This document shows positions 46,801 to 58,859 of a stretch of DNA of 64,000 nt, in pieces; the first letter of the stretch is position 1, and each line of letters begins with the position of its first letter. The position numbers were made by a program, and so were the translations under genes. The stretch comes from Gordius sp. MW1. Lineage: Eukaryota > Nematomorpha > Gordioida > Gordea > Gordiidae. The notes beneath the pieces were generated by a model, which saw only the letters and a list, made by a program, of their open reading frames with translations, was not told where the DNA came from and did not search any database. Location: positions 19,974,060 through 20,038,059 of the forward strand of contig OZ038529.1 of the NCBI GenBank assembly GCA_964036665.1. Direction: 5' to 3'.

Positions 46801-49800
46801 TTTGCAAGTGAGACCAGCTATTCCTATAATTATGGGCGCTAATATTGGGACCTCTATTACCAATACAATTGTCTCTATTGCACAAAGTGGAGACAAAGAT
46901 GAATTTAGAAGGGCTTTTGCTGCAGCAACATTGCATGACATGTTTAATTGGTTGACTGTATTTGTTCTTTTACCTCTTGAAAGTTTTACAGGTAATAATT
47001 AAATTTTTGCCACTATTGTACATTTTATATTTATTTTAATTTCCTATATTTAGGATTTCTCTACTACACCACAGGATCTATAGTTACTCATTTTAAGATT
47101 GGTCAAGTGCAAGATGGCTCAAATAAAGAAATTTTATCAAAGCTAACTAAACCTTTTACCACATTGTTTATTGTTGTAAGACATTTTATATAAGATCATA
47201 TGAAATTCGTGTATAAATTAGTTACCTTGTAATTCAATTAGCAATGTCAATCTTTTATTATTAGTTGGATAAAAACGTCATAAAGGACTTAGCTGAGGGC
47301 AAGATTAATGCAACCTCAATATCATTGATTAAAAAGATGTGCCCCAGTCCGAATAAAGTTTTGGTTAAAGGACAAATTACAAATATTGTTCCTCACCTCG
47401 CAAATGCAGATAACATAATCATCAATGGGACAGCTTTAGTACCAATGGGAAGTCCCTTGTTGAACGCACATTTGGTCAAATGTAAATATGTGTTTTGAGG
47501 TGGTTTGTGTTTAAAAACACTTTTTTTGTTCAGTCTTTTAACTATTATTTCTCATTTATTTTTACTTTGTCATAAATATGGTAATATTCTTGTGAAATAT
47601 TCAATTCACATTTATGGTTTGGCTGTAGGCAAATCACTCTTTTCAGTGCTTGACTGGAGTGATGCAGTGGTTGGAACCATACTTCTAGTTTTATCCCTCT
47701 GCCTCCTGTGTACCTGCTTGATTTGCATGGTCAAGGTTTTGCATTCAATGCTCAAGGGTATAATTAACTTGATGCATTTTATTTAGGGGTAAATTTATTT
47801 TTTTCCTTCCATAATTAACAGTTTTTATCGATTGCATATATTAATTTACATTTTTTGATTAGCTTTCTTTTGAATACTTCTGATTTCTTAGTACGTTAAA
47901 GAGTAAATTGATTTTGTTTGTTAATTTAAAATGGTATAAGGTTAATTACCATTAGTTGTCAAACTACATAAAGTGTATCAATAAGAAAGTTAAATAAATT
48001 TATCAGAATCATTTTGAATTATACGCTTAACGTTTTCTTAGATATATAAGATATATGCCTGATTGTTGTTTTTTATCGGGATATAGGAAAAATAGCTGTT
48101 GCCATTCGCAAAACTGTAAATTCCGATTTTCCTTGGCCTTTCTCCTTCTTGACCGGGTATGTGGCTATCCTTATTGGGGCCGGAGTCACCTTTATGGTTC
48201 AAAGTAGTTCCATATTCACGTCAGCCCTCACTCCTTTGGTTGGAATAGGAGTTGTAACGTAAGAACTTTCACAAATCCAAACAAAAATAACTTGGCAATA
48301 CCGCAAAAAAACTTGGCAACTTGCGGGTCGACCCAAAGTTGGGTTAGGTTTAAAACCTATCGGGTCGGGAAATCGATTTTGCTTAGATTTTTTTTAATTA
48401 TAGTTAAAATGGTTTTAAATATTTTTTCGATCAAACATTTAATACCTCGTTTTTGCAGGAGGTATGTTTGGGGCCAAAGTTTTAGACGGGTTAAAATTTC
48501 AAAAGGATTTTGTGGTTTGTGTAATTTGTGTTTAATTCTACATTATATTAAAAGAATTGAACCGTTATGTCATTTCAGCTTTGAAGTTTTAGTTGATAAA
48601 GCACTTTCCAACTCCTTTTATAATGCTGTTTAATAGCAGATGTATACAATTATTTACCTTTTTTGACACATTTGCCCTCGACGAATTCAAGGAATAAGAA
48701 AAATAGACCAAAAAATCTTTGGTCTGGTTATGTTTCATTGACTAAAACCAACTACCAAACAAAACCCAATCGTTTTACAACACTAATATATATAATGTAT
48801 CGCTTTTAGCCAATAAAAAGTATATTTTGAGAAAAAATGACAAAACATTAATTTACCCGTAGGTTTTGATCTAATTATTTCTTCATAATTTTCAAAGGCT
48901 CGATCGAGTGTATCCTCTCACCCTAGGCAGTAATCTGGGTACTACGGCCACGGGTATACTGGCATCTTTGACCGCCAGCGCCGGTATGCTTAAATACTCC
49001 CTTCAAATAGCCCTTTGTCACCTCTTCTTCAACCTGATCGGTATACTGCTATGGTACCCGATCCCCTTCATGCGCTTCCCCATCACGCTCGCCAAAATCT
49101 TAGGCGATACCACGGCTAAATATCGATGGTTTGCCGTGTTTTACCTCGTGGTTGCCTTCTTTATCATTCCCGGTATGTTTATTAAATATTATGCGTCCTT
49201 ATTATATAGTCTTGTCAAGTGAAAAATTTGATTTAGAACCCTCCACATATGACAAAATAGCTGAGAAAATGCACATATAAACTGAAACGCCCACTCTTCC
49301 TACCATGAACGGCTTAATAGTATCAGAGGGCTCTCGCGAGATAACTAGTTCAAAAATTAAAGTTTTAAATTTACTTTGAATTACAGTTTAGAAGTTAACT
49401 GTTTTTCGTTCGCCTGTGTCTCGAACATCGATTAGAGTCTTTATTTAGGGTTAGGGATGGATATAAAATAAGGGTATACGTGTGATTTTGCCCATTTCAG
49501 TGCATTTGAACAATAAAAGTTTTGGATCATTATTAATAATAAACAATCATAAAAATTTATTAACTTGCGATTTTTAGAAAGTAGCGCGCTTTGGCAACTT
49601 TAACCCATTAACCCTGCTTCATTTTCTAAAATATCTTATGATTGACCTCATTAATATGCGGCCGCTTATTACCGTTAGGCTCATGGGCGTACGCAGGGGG
49701 GGGGGCGGCTGCCCCCCCCCCTAATTTTAAAAATAAGATTTTTTTCAATACAAAAACCCTCAAGAATTAAAAAAAAATTTGTTTTGCCCCCCCCCCTAAT

Positions 49801-50849
49801 TTTGCTCTGCCCCACCCTAATGTGGCTCCCCCCCCCCCCACCCTAATGTGGCTCACCCCCCCCCCCCCCCCTATTTTTTTTTCTAATCTGCCCCCCTCTA
49901 ATTCAAAACCTGCGTACGCCCATGGTTAGGCTTTAAAAAAATATTTTAAGCCTCGCACAATTACTGAAATCTAAAATTTTCGCGTCCTTTTTACCTAGAT
50001 AAAACAACCAAGGATTCTTGTTTCACGATACAACTTGAAATCCTTTGCCGACTCATGGCCTATTTTAGAAGATAATGATATAGATCCTTGTATTAACCAA
50101 CATGTCTTTATTTTTGTATTACGCTTGTGTATGTAACTTCATTTTCTTGAAAGTAAACTTTTTAACCATTTAAAAAAATGTTATATACGTTCTTATAATT
50201 ACGGTAGGTTTTAAATTGTAGGGGATGATTAGTAAAGACTTTTATCAAATTAACTATTTACAAATATAAATTACTCGATTAAGAAATTACAATTTTCTTT
50301 TTAACATCCGCTTTAGGTGCCGTCTTCGCCATATCCAGCATAGCAACCACCTTCTTGCCCAACAATTCCAACGCCTCCTCAGCCCTAATTTTTGCCATCT
50401 TCGGGTCCGCAGCCGTGATCCTCGTACTCATACTAGTCATAAATCTGCTGCAACGCAAGCGTCCCGCCTGGTTACCTCAAAGCCTGAGGAATTGGGAACG
50501 CCTACCGCGATGTATGCATTCCCTCGCCCCTCTTGACTCTTCCCTCCGCTGCGTCAGCTCAAAATTTACTCAAGCCAGGAGCAAATTGTTCCCAGGCAAA
50601 CCGTCGGGTTCGTCCAGTCAACAAAATGGCAGGGCGGGCCTCGATAAATTTAGCAGTACCAACGCTTTGATCAAGATTTCCAATGGTGGTGGCTCTTACT
50701 ACACCAACTCCAACGCTTCCTCCTTCATCTTGCCCCCCAAAGAATCCCCAATCTCGAACCGCATATTCGCTAATATGTACGATAATTTCGTGACTAAAAG
50801 TGTTTCCCCTCACAACAATACCTCTACTTCTACCAGTACCCAAATGTAA
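43899..50849 (+). CDS. SLC34: SLC34 (type II) sodium-dependent phosphate cotransporter, 11 exons
   Basis: Exons: 43899-43955, 46164-46347, 46384-46515, 46553-46696, 46800-46991, 47054-47175, 47265-47481, 47629-47757, 48087-48258, 48898-49172, 50317-50849. All junctions are GT/AG and in phase; the product is 718 aa. It is a plasma-membrane transporter moving inorganic phosphate with Na+. Family marks: DPWALPE near residue 65, [12 protein letters not shown] near 115-129, the two inverted-repeat QSSS motifs (QSSSTTTS at 156, QSSSIFTS at 431), [12 protein letters not shown] (184-195), [12 protein letters not shown] and [15 protein letters not shown]. The large extracellular loop lies near 280-350. 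Asp219 in HDMFNW matches the residue that is Asp in electrogenic and Gly in electroneutral members, so it is probably electrogenic (inference). The C-terminal tail is Ser/Asn-rich. Exon 1 (19 aa) is the least certain part. Two introns are only 36 and 37 bp. Confidence 0.93.
44770..44905. mobile_element. Possible decayed GGGCGTAGCC MITE in SLC34 intron 1
   Basis: A C-run (tcctccccccccccct) near 44775, cctcccccgatc near 44850 and atcctggctagaccca near 44885 resemble a worn right half of the MITE family. No left end was identified. Confidence 0.35.
45740..45893. mobile_element. GGGCGTAGCC MITE in SLC34 intron 1
   Basis: The right end ccctggctacgcccat is clear (about 45876-45892). The left end is decayed (gattagagggggccaataatg). 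The internal layout matches copies at 36203 and 42354. Confidence 0.6.
49682..49924. mobile_element. GGGCGTAGCC-type MITE in SLC34 intron 10 with exact 8-bp duplication
   Basis: Ends catgggcgtacgcagg and cctgcgtacgcccatg, flanked by gttaggct on both sides (49674-49681, 49925-49932). It is larger than other copies because of repeated C-runs and aatgtggct repeats near 49810-49870. The inverted ends differ slightly from the other copies (GTACGC instead of GTAGCC) but match each other. Confidence 0.85.
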
Positions 50850-51100
50850 AATTATCGTCTATCCTTCCTCCCCCCCCCCCCCCTCTCCCCTCTTTCCACC
50901 GTTGGTGTTGTTTAACTACTTACAACAATGGCTGGATTTACGTAGCCCATCCCTCATTCGTATATATATGTGGTCGGCACTGGTTTCAATAATTTTTAAG
51001 CAACAAACACCTTTACAATAAATGTATAATTTGTTTTTAGGGGGAAGGGGGGGGGGGGGGGTGGGGTGAAGCCATAAAACACTTTTCTCCATTACTACTT
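50850..51100 (+). terminator. 3' UTR of SLC34 with polyadenylation signal and C/G runs
   Basis: AATAAA occurs at 51017-51022 in ttacaataaatgtat, about 170 bp after the stop. A C-run (50870-50883) and a G-run (about 51048-51066) flank it and could pair in the transcript. Confidence 0.45.
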
Positions 51101-51990
51101 GACACTCCATCTAAATTTATCTCCGCCTCAAGCTACAAGGGGAACTTTGTTGGGTGTAATTAATTATAACAATCCTCGTGACCCGTCAATGATCAATAAC
51201 TGTGATTTTATCTTTAACTTTTCAATCCTTACTACGTACACGTTACTGCCACCTTTTCAAAAGGTCGGTAATCCAACTTCTCTCTTTTCAAGTTGATATC
51301 ATTTAATCATCGCGCCGAATGTTTTGCGTGTGCGTGAATGTTTGTGTATGCGCGCGCGCCCGTTTCAGCATTTTAAATTCATTTCAAGCCTATATAAATG
51401 TATGTTATAACGTTATAGTTCGTTACATCTCAATATCACCGGTGAATTGCATTCATATATAACATACATGTTTCACACACATGTGCCGTTTAATACTCGT
51501 TGATTGTTAAAAGCCCTCTAGAATCGAGAGGGGGGCGCCGTGTTAACATGTAGATCAATCGTGAAAAAATAAAGCAAAAACTAGTCTAGGGTTAGACAAA
51601 CTTCTTTTTTTTTATTGATTTGTGGTTTAAAATTAATTTTATGATAATGTCTAAAAATATCATAGTAAATATATATTAACGGGATATGTTGCCGGGGAGA
51701 AAATAGAAATTATTCCATTAATTAGTCTTAAAACATTTTTATCTGTTATATAATTTCAACAGGTTCACAAGTCATCTGACAAATAATATTATGATAGAGA
51801 TTTTTACGTTCATCTATAAACTCAATATTTTCACCAATGAGGTTAAAGATGTAAAAAATGTCCTTGAGGCTTTATTCCCACACCATTTTTAATAAAATTG
51901 ATATTAATCTACAAGGCTATAAAATTATTTTTATCACCTGTAGAGGCTCTTTCGCACTCTACTTTCCCTTGACCCCGTCTAGGCGAATTC
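51101..51990. other. Intergenic, no recognised gene
   Basis: A tgtgcgtgaatg...gcgcgcgccc purine/pyrimidine alternating stretch lies near 51325-51365. Otherwise AT-rich with no coding or repeat assignment. Confidence 0.4.
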
Positions 51991-51991
51991 T

Positions 51992-52123
51992 ATCACGTGA
52001 TTTTTATTTTAATAGCCCCTCGCTTGTACTTAACCATCAGGTGATTTTTATTTTAATAGCCCCTCGCTTGTACTTAACCATCACGTTATTTTTTATTTTA
52101 ACCTCGCTTGTATTCAATCATCG
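51992..52123 (+). repeat. 44-bp tandem repeat, three copies
   Basis: The unit begins atcacgtgatttttatttta and ends cgcttgtacttaacc. It starts at 51992, 52036 and 52080, with the third copy diverged. The short ORF over it is due to the repeats. Confidence 0.8.
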
Positions 52124-52369
52124 CCGGATTATTCAAATTATAATGGGCTCGCGCAGCTAGATAAGCACAACTTTTAAAACTAACATTCATTATTCGTTTT
52201 TTCGCTTAATAATGAAATAAACCACTTCACACCTTTATTTTTAAAATTATTTGTGTTAACCTGAATCCCTTCACCTCATTAAAATTCCTCACATTATATC
52301 TTGGAACCCGGACTACATTAGATAATATAATGGGGAGTAGGTGGAATGAAATGAGCACCACATTAATAT

Positions 52370-52800
52370 TAATTGCTATGCAATTTATGTGCTCTTTTTT
52401 GGTTGTCCGTTATGTTTAATTGCTGTGAAAACTTATGCCATAAGACTTTTATTTTGTTTACGCTTAAAGACTAGCTAATGACTGCTAATTATTTCAACCT
52501 CGCTCGAGCTTAAATTTCATTTATATGTTTGTGCGTCGACTGATTAACTTTATTAATTGCCATGCAATTTATGGGCTCACTTTTGGTTATCCGTCCGTCC
52601 GTCATAACCACTTTGTAATTTTTTCATAATTGCCACGGTAACTTTTACGGGCTGTGGTAACTTATGCTTCTAAGAGACCTTTGTTTTGCTTTGGCATATA
52701 GACTAACTAATAACCGCTGGTTTAGCTTAATTTTTCCGACCTCGCCGGAGCCGAAATTCCATTTTTTTTGCGCCTGACTAATTAACTTTATATATAAATT
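52370..52800 (+). repeat. Two related copies of the GCTATGCAATTTATGGGCTC repeat
   Basis: Copies begin near 52376 (gctatgcaatttatgtgctc) and 52558 (gccatgcaatttatgggctc), each followed by gttgtccgt / gttatccgtccgtccgtc. Both share a cttatgc...agac...gactaacta body and an acctcgc-gagc block. They are diverged members of the terminus family seen at 5050, 28353, 56520 and 58670. Confidence 0.6.
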
Positions 52801-53774
52801 TCCTTTGGAAACTTGTCTAGGTTGTTGTTTTATGACAGATAATTGCGATACTGGCTAGTAATTCCCTTCAAATCACTTAAGATCATTGCTTACTTTTAAT
52901 TTGACTGACCCCAGTTGGAGGCCAAATCCATTTTTATTCTCAGCAGTTTTTGACCATTTTGGTATCTTAGCTTCAAATTTAATTTTTACCCGCAAAATTT
53001 TTTTTGTGACATGATGACTGTTCCCCGGCCAAAGACCAAACATTTTTTCCTTTTCTCAGTATTAATTGATTTTTATTTTTTGTGAATTTCCCAGTTTGTT
53101 ATGTGCGTGGCTAACTTTTCGGCCAAAATGTATATTTACTGATCTCTTGTAGAACAATTGCTAAAAAATAATTACAACAAAATAACCCTTAATAAATTAT
53201 ACTGAAAATATCTATTTTTATAATAAACAATGAATAACTCATTCGCATGTAACAATACTTTTTAATGTTAAACTACTTTTTGCTTTTATTAAATATTTTG
53301 GTTATATTAACAACTTTTTTAACTAAATCATTCAAAAGTGATTTGTTTAAAAAAATTTATTATCCCATATTCATTTTCCATTCAGTCTTATTTGCCAATT
53401 CCTCGGCAATAACATTATAAACCATAAATTGCAGCAATTAATACCATTATTAATTGATTTATATAGACAAATCGAAATATGCAAAAATGTTTAGTGTAAA
53501 TTGTGAGGGAGAGAACACATCAACGAATCCAATTCCTGATCTTCATCAAACAAGTTATTATCGTGTTGATTTGGTAAACTTGTGTTGCAATCTATATAAT
53601 GACGGCAAAATAATATATCATGTTTATTCGAAATAATCTCTTTTTCATCACATAAGTTATAAAAACGATTAGCGTCACTGGAATTAAATTAGCGGGAAAC
53701 AAATCAAAATATACTTATTAAAAAATATAATTATATGGGGTGAAAATCAAATTGATAAGACAAATAAAACAATA
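52801..53774. other. Intergenic, no recognised feature
   Basis: AT-rich. A 60-aa ORF at 53454-53636 has no motif. Nothing else was identified. Confidence 0.45.
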
Positions 53775-54159
53775 AACTCGGGCCTTCGGCCCTCGTGGGA
53801 AGGGGGAGAAGGGAAGGGAAGAGGGGAAGGGAAGAGGGGAACTCTTCTATACTTCGTATAAACGTAGCATATTTGCTATGCAATTTATGGGCGAGAAAGG
53901 TGGGAAGGGGCGAGAATGCCTATAGGGGGTATTAGATGCAAAATAATTAGTTAATTAGTTATAGGCCCTTGTAGGGGAGGACATAGGGTAATTATCAATG
54001 TTAACCAATTCAAAAACGAAAAAAAATTTCGATTTATTTGGCCAATGGTCATTTTTTTATTGGTCAGTAGCCAGCGGACGGTCAAAAATTCATATTATCA
54101 TTGGTATTAACATGAACAAATATTAATTTAATTTAAAAAAATTAAAAAAAAAAATTTGT

Positions 54160-54229
54160 CCCCTCCCTGACTTGAACCCCACACCTCCAGTTCACAAGCC
54201 GGCGCTATATCCACTATACCATGCTGGCT
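54160..54229 (-). other. tRNA-His-like sequence (SINE head), copy 1
   Basis: The minus strand reads GCCAGCATGGTATAGTGGAT, with a box-A-like TGGTATAGTGG. It continues to a loop TTGTGAA (anticodon position GTG, His) and box-B-like GGTTCAAGTC. Then follow GGGACA and oligo-T. The acceptor stem pairs poorly, so it is more likely a tRNA-derived SINE head than a working tRNA. It sits in unit 1 of the tandem duplication. Confidence 0.65.
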
Positions 54230-54956
54230 TTAAAATAGTAGAAGTTATTATGTTATTTATATAGATGATGAAATAATAAAGTTGTGTTTTATGTTTAGAA
54301 CATCAATATATTTCGTCGGTCAGTAGCCAGCGGACGGTCAAAAAGTCATATTATCAATGGTATTAACAAAAACAAAATATTAATTTAATGTAAAAAAAAA
54401 TTAAAAAAAAAGTTTTTTTTTAGTTTTAAAAAAGGGCTAAATTCTTAAACTACCAGCCCGATTCGCCCGAAACTTTACCCGTAGGTGCCCAGGGCGGCCG
54501 GGGGTAAAATAACCTTTTCAGATTCCTAAAATACCTTTTCATTTTAAAAATATCGGACATTTCCCTGCCACACGTGCGGTGTAATATCTATGACACGTAG
54601 AAAAATTTTACTAATTATATAAACTTACGCGCGCCATCTAATAAAGTACAATTCGTGTTTGAGTTTAATAGTAGATTCAATTTAATTAGAAATAACGGGC
54701 TATGCTTATACCTTTGAAGGAGGTTTCGAATTTTGTGTTAGTTTATATCGATATATTTTATCGTAAATTAGAATCTAATACCTATATTATTTTTTTAAAT
54801 ATTCCTTTTTAGGTTTTCTATGAAATCACAATCTAATTAAATGAAATATATTAACCCAATAAAAAAATATATGCATTTATAAGGTTAAAAATATATATTA
54901 CATAGTTGGCTGTCTGTTAGACCATCTATAATAAATTTTTAGGTTATATATAAAAT

Positions 54957-55800
54957 ATGGCCAATGGTCATTTTTTCATTGGTAAGCAGCCAGGACACGG
55001 TAAAAGTGGATATAAATTCATAAGTCAAAAAAAACGAAAAAAAAAATTTTCGAATCACATTTTGGCCAATGGTCATTTTTTCCATCGGTCAGGAGCCAGC
55101 GAACGGCCAAAAAGTCATAATAGCAATGGTAGTAACAGAAACAATCATAATAGTCAAAAAAAACGAAAAAATAAACTCGGATTCACATTTTGGCCAATGG
55201 TCATTTTTTTCCATTGGTCAGCAGCCAGCACACGGTAAAAGTGGATATAAATTCACAAGAGTAAAAAAAACGAAAAAAAAATTTTCGAATCACATTTTGG
55301 CCAATGGTCATTTTTTTCCATTGGTCAGCAGCCAGGACACAATAAAAGTGGATATAAATTCATAATAGTCAAAAAAAAACGAAATAAAAGTTTTCGAATC
55401 ACATTTTGGCCAATGGTCATTTTATTCCATTGGTCAGCAGCCAGCGGACGGCCAAAAAGTCATAATAGCAATGGTAGGAACAGGAACAATCATAATAGTC
55501 AAAAAAAACGAAAAAAATAATTTCGATTCACATTTTGGCCAATGGTCATTTTTTTCCATCGGTCAGGAGCCAGCGGACGGCCAAAAAGTCATAATAGCAA
55601 TGGTAGTAACAGGAACAATCATAATAGTCAAAAAAAAACGAAAAAATAAACTCGGATTCACATTTTGGCCAATGGTCATTTTTTTCATTGGTCAGCAGCC
55701 AACGGACGGCCAAAAAGTCTTATTATCAATGATAGTAACAAGAACAATCATAAAAGTCAAAAAAAACTCCGGGATTCTAACCCAAAAACTAGTTAAATTG
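54957..55800 (+). repeat. Hairpin-unit array, two interleaved unit types
   Basis: ttggccaatggtcattttt starts at about 54957, 55062, 55190, 55299, 55406, 55534 and 55662. Spacings alternate between ~105-109 bp (units with caggacacggtaaaagtgga) and ~128 bp (units with cagcggacggccaaaaagtc). Each has the CCAATGG...CCATTGG inverted repeat. ORFs that read MANGHFF across the array are repeat artefacts. Confidence 0.8.
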
Positions 55801-56079
55801 CATAGCAATTAAAAGTAAACAACTTTTATTTATGTTTATTATATAACATTGGTCAGCAGCCAGCGGACGGCCAAAAAGTGATAATAGCAATGGTAGAAAC
55901 AGGAACAATCATAATAGTCAAAAAAAACGAAAAAAATAATTTCGATTCACATTTTGGCCAATGGTCATTTTTTTCATTGGTCAGCAGCCAGCGGACGGCC
56001 AAAAATTCTTATTATCAATGATAGTAACAAGAACAATCATAAGAGTCAAAAAAAACTCCGGGATTCCAACCCCAAAACT

Positions 56080-56330
56080 AGTTAAATTGCATAGCAATTA
56101 AAAAGTAAACAACTTTAATTTATGTTTATTTATAACTAGTTAAATTGCATAGCATTAAAAGTAAACAACTTTTATCTATATTTATTATATAACCAAAACT
56201 AGTTAAATTGCATAGCAATTAAAAGTAAACAACTTTTATTTATGTTTATTATATAACTAGTTAAATTGCATAGCATTAAAAGTAAACAACTTTTATCTAT
56301 GTTTATTATATAATAGATAATTTAACAAAT
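56080..56330 (+). repeat. ~60-bp tandem repeat
   Basis: The unit ctagttaaattgcatagcaa, then aagtaaacaacttttat, then tgtttattatataa starts near 56088, 56137, 56204 and 56255, with a related copy at 55787. It includes the AATTGC-ATA-GCAATT near-palindrome. Confidence 0.7.
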
Positions 56331-56958
56331 CTTATATATAACACACCGAGGGAGATAGAGATGAGGGGTGGGGCACCTCTTATGCATTAATTTAAAAAAT
56401 AACACAGCGAGGGAGATAGAGATGAGGGGTGGGGCACCTCTTTCTCATGCATTAATTTAAAAAATCGATAACCTAATATACCCAATGCAAATAGATAGGG
56501 AGGGTAACGGACGACGGACGACGGACGGACACCAAAAAACGAGCCCATAAATTGCATAGCAATTAAAAACTCGGGCCTTCGGCCCTCGTGGGAAGGGGGA
56601 GAAGGGAAGGGGAGTAGGGGAAGGGAAGAGGGGAAGGGGGAACTCTTCTATACTCCGTATAAACGTAGCATATTTGCTATGCAATTTATGGGCGAGAAAG
56701 GTGGGAAGGGGCGAGAATGCCTATAGGGGGTATTAGATGCAAAATAATTAGTTAATTAGTTATAGGCCCTTGTAGGGGAGGACATAGGGTAATTATCAAT
56801 GTTAACCAATTCAAAAACGAAAAAAAATTTCGATTTATTTGGCCAATGGTCATTTTTTTATTGGTCAGTAGCCAGCGGACGGTCAAAAATTCATATTATC
56901 ATTGGTATTAACATGAACAAATATTAATTTAATTTAAAAAAATTTTAAAAAAAAATTT

Positions 56959-57029
56959 GTCCCCTCCCTGACTTGAACCCCACACCTCCTGTTCACAAGC
57001 CGGCGCTATAACCACTATACCATGCTGGC
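56959..57029 (-). other. tRNA-His-like sequence (SINE head), copy 2
   Basis: Nearly identical to 54160-54229 (box A TGGTATAGTGG, box B GGTTCAAGTC, GTG at the anticodon position). It lies at the matching place in the second tandem unit, so the two copies arose by the duplication. Confidence 0.62.
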
Positions 57030-57762
57030 TTTAAAATAGTAGAAGTTATTATGTTATTTATATAGATAATGAAATAATAAAGTTGTGTTTTATGTTTAGA
57101 AAATCAATATATTTCGTCGGTCAGTAGCCAGCGGACGGTCAAAAAGTCATATTATCAATGGTATTAACAAAAACAAAATATTAATTTAATGTAAAAAAAA
57201 ATTAAAAAAAAAAGTTTTTTTTTAGTTTTAAAAAAGGGCTAAATTCTTAAACTACCAGCCCGATTCGCTCGAAACTTTACCCGTAGGTGCCCAGGGCGGC
57301 CGGGGGTAAAATAACCTTTTCAGATTCCTAAAATACCTTTTCATTTTAAAAATATCGGACATTTCCCTGACACACGTGCGGTGTAATATCTATGACACGT
57401 ACAAAAATTTTACTAATTATATAAACTTACGCGCGCCATCTAATAAAGTACAATTCGTGTTTGAGTTTAATAGTAGATTCAATTTAATTAGAAATAACGG
57501 GCTATGATTATACCTTTGAAGGAGGTTTCGAATTTTGTTTTAGTTTCTATCGATATATTTTATCGTAAATTAGAATCTAATACCTATATTATTTTTTTAA
57601 ATATTACTTTTTAGGTTTTCTATGAAATCACAATCTAATTAAATGAAATATATTAACCCAATAAAAAAATAGATATGCATTTATTAGGTTAAAAATATAC
57701 ATTACATAGTTGGCTGTCTGTTAGACCATCTATAATAAATTTTTAGGTTATATATAAAATTT

Positions 57763-58430
57763 GGCCAATGGTCATTTTTTTTCATTGGTAAGCAGCCAGG
57801 ACACGGTAAAAGTGGATATAAATTCATAAGTCAAAAAAAACGAAAAAAAAAAATTTCGAATCACATTTTGGCCAATGGTCATTTTTTTCCATTGGTCAGC
57901 AGCCAGGACACGGTAAAAGTGGATATAAACTTATAATAAAAAACCTAAAAAAAAACTTTCGAATCACATTTTGGCCAATGGTTATTTTTTTCCATTGGTC
58001 AGCAGCCAGGACACGGTAAAAGTGGATATAAATTCATAATAATCAAAAAAAAACTAAAAAAAAATTTTCGAATTACATTTTGGCCAATGGTCATTTTTTT
58101 CCATTGGTCAGCAGCCAGGACACGGTAAAAGTGGATATAAATTCATAATAGTCAAAAAAAACAAAAAAAAATTCGAATCACATTTTGGCCAATGGTGATT
58201 TTTTTCCATTGGTCAGCAGCCAACGGACGGTCAAAAAGGCATAATAGCAATGGTAGTAATAGGAACAATCATAATAGTCAAAAAAAAAACGAAAAAATAA
58301 ACTCGGATTCACATTTTGGCCAATGGTCATTTTTTTCATTGGTCAGCAGCCAGCGGACGGCCAAAAAGTCTTATTATCAATGATAGTAACAAGAACAATC
58401 ATAAGAGTCAAAAAAAACTCCGGGATTCTA
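57763..58430 (+). repeat. Hairpin-unit array in the second tandem unit
   Basis: Six units start near 57763, 57868, 57968, 58080, 58187 and 58320. Four are of the caggacacgg type and the last two of the gcggacgg/acggacgg type. The order and number differ from the first array, showing unit gain or loss after duplication. Confidence 0.75.
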
Positions 58431-58859
58431 ACCCCAAAACTAGTTAAATTGCATAGCAATTACCAAAATTTAAATATAGATATACTTATGCATTAATTTA
58501 ACGTAGCAATTAAAACCCGACCCCGCCCGAAAGCGAGGGAGATAGAGATGAGGGGTGTGGCACCTCTTGATAGAGATGAGGGGTGGGGCACCTCTTTCTC
58601 ATGCATTAATTTAAAAAATCGATAACCTAATATACCCAATGCAAATAGATAGGGAGGGTAACGGACGGACAGACAGACAACGGACAGACAACGGACAACC
58701 AAAAACGAGCCCATAAATTGCATAGCAATTAAAAGTGATAGGAAAATTATTCATTATCTTAAAATAACAAATACCATAAGCAAGGTGGTTCAATCCGACG
58801 GGACTATTAATAAAACTACCTTGCTTGTATAATGGATTGAAATTTCTTAGTATATCCAA

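Larger units (their letters stand above)
53775..58733. repeat. Tandem duplication of a ~2.8-kb repeat block (two units)
   Basis: Unit 1 is 53775-56567 and unit 2 is 56568-58733. Both start ctcgggccttcggccctcgt plus a purine-rich tract, and end in aacgagcccataaattgcat and agcaattaaa. The first ~1.2 kb of each (to about 54960 and 57765) is nearly identical; the later parts differ in number of hairpin units. The purine tract at 53797-53845 / 56592-56645 is strongly strand-biased (G/A). Confidence 0.85.

Noticed and set aside
50559-50843. 94-aa minus-strand ORF
   Set aside because: Antisense shadow of the last SLC34 exon.
54957-55812. Overlapping ORFs of 93-113 aa reading MANGHFF... across the array
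   Set aside because: The frames stay open because the ~107/128-bp repeat units are in step. The same peptide appears in many places and on both strands of unrelated arrays. No start context or homology.
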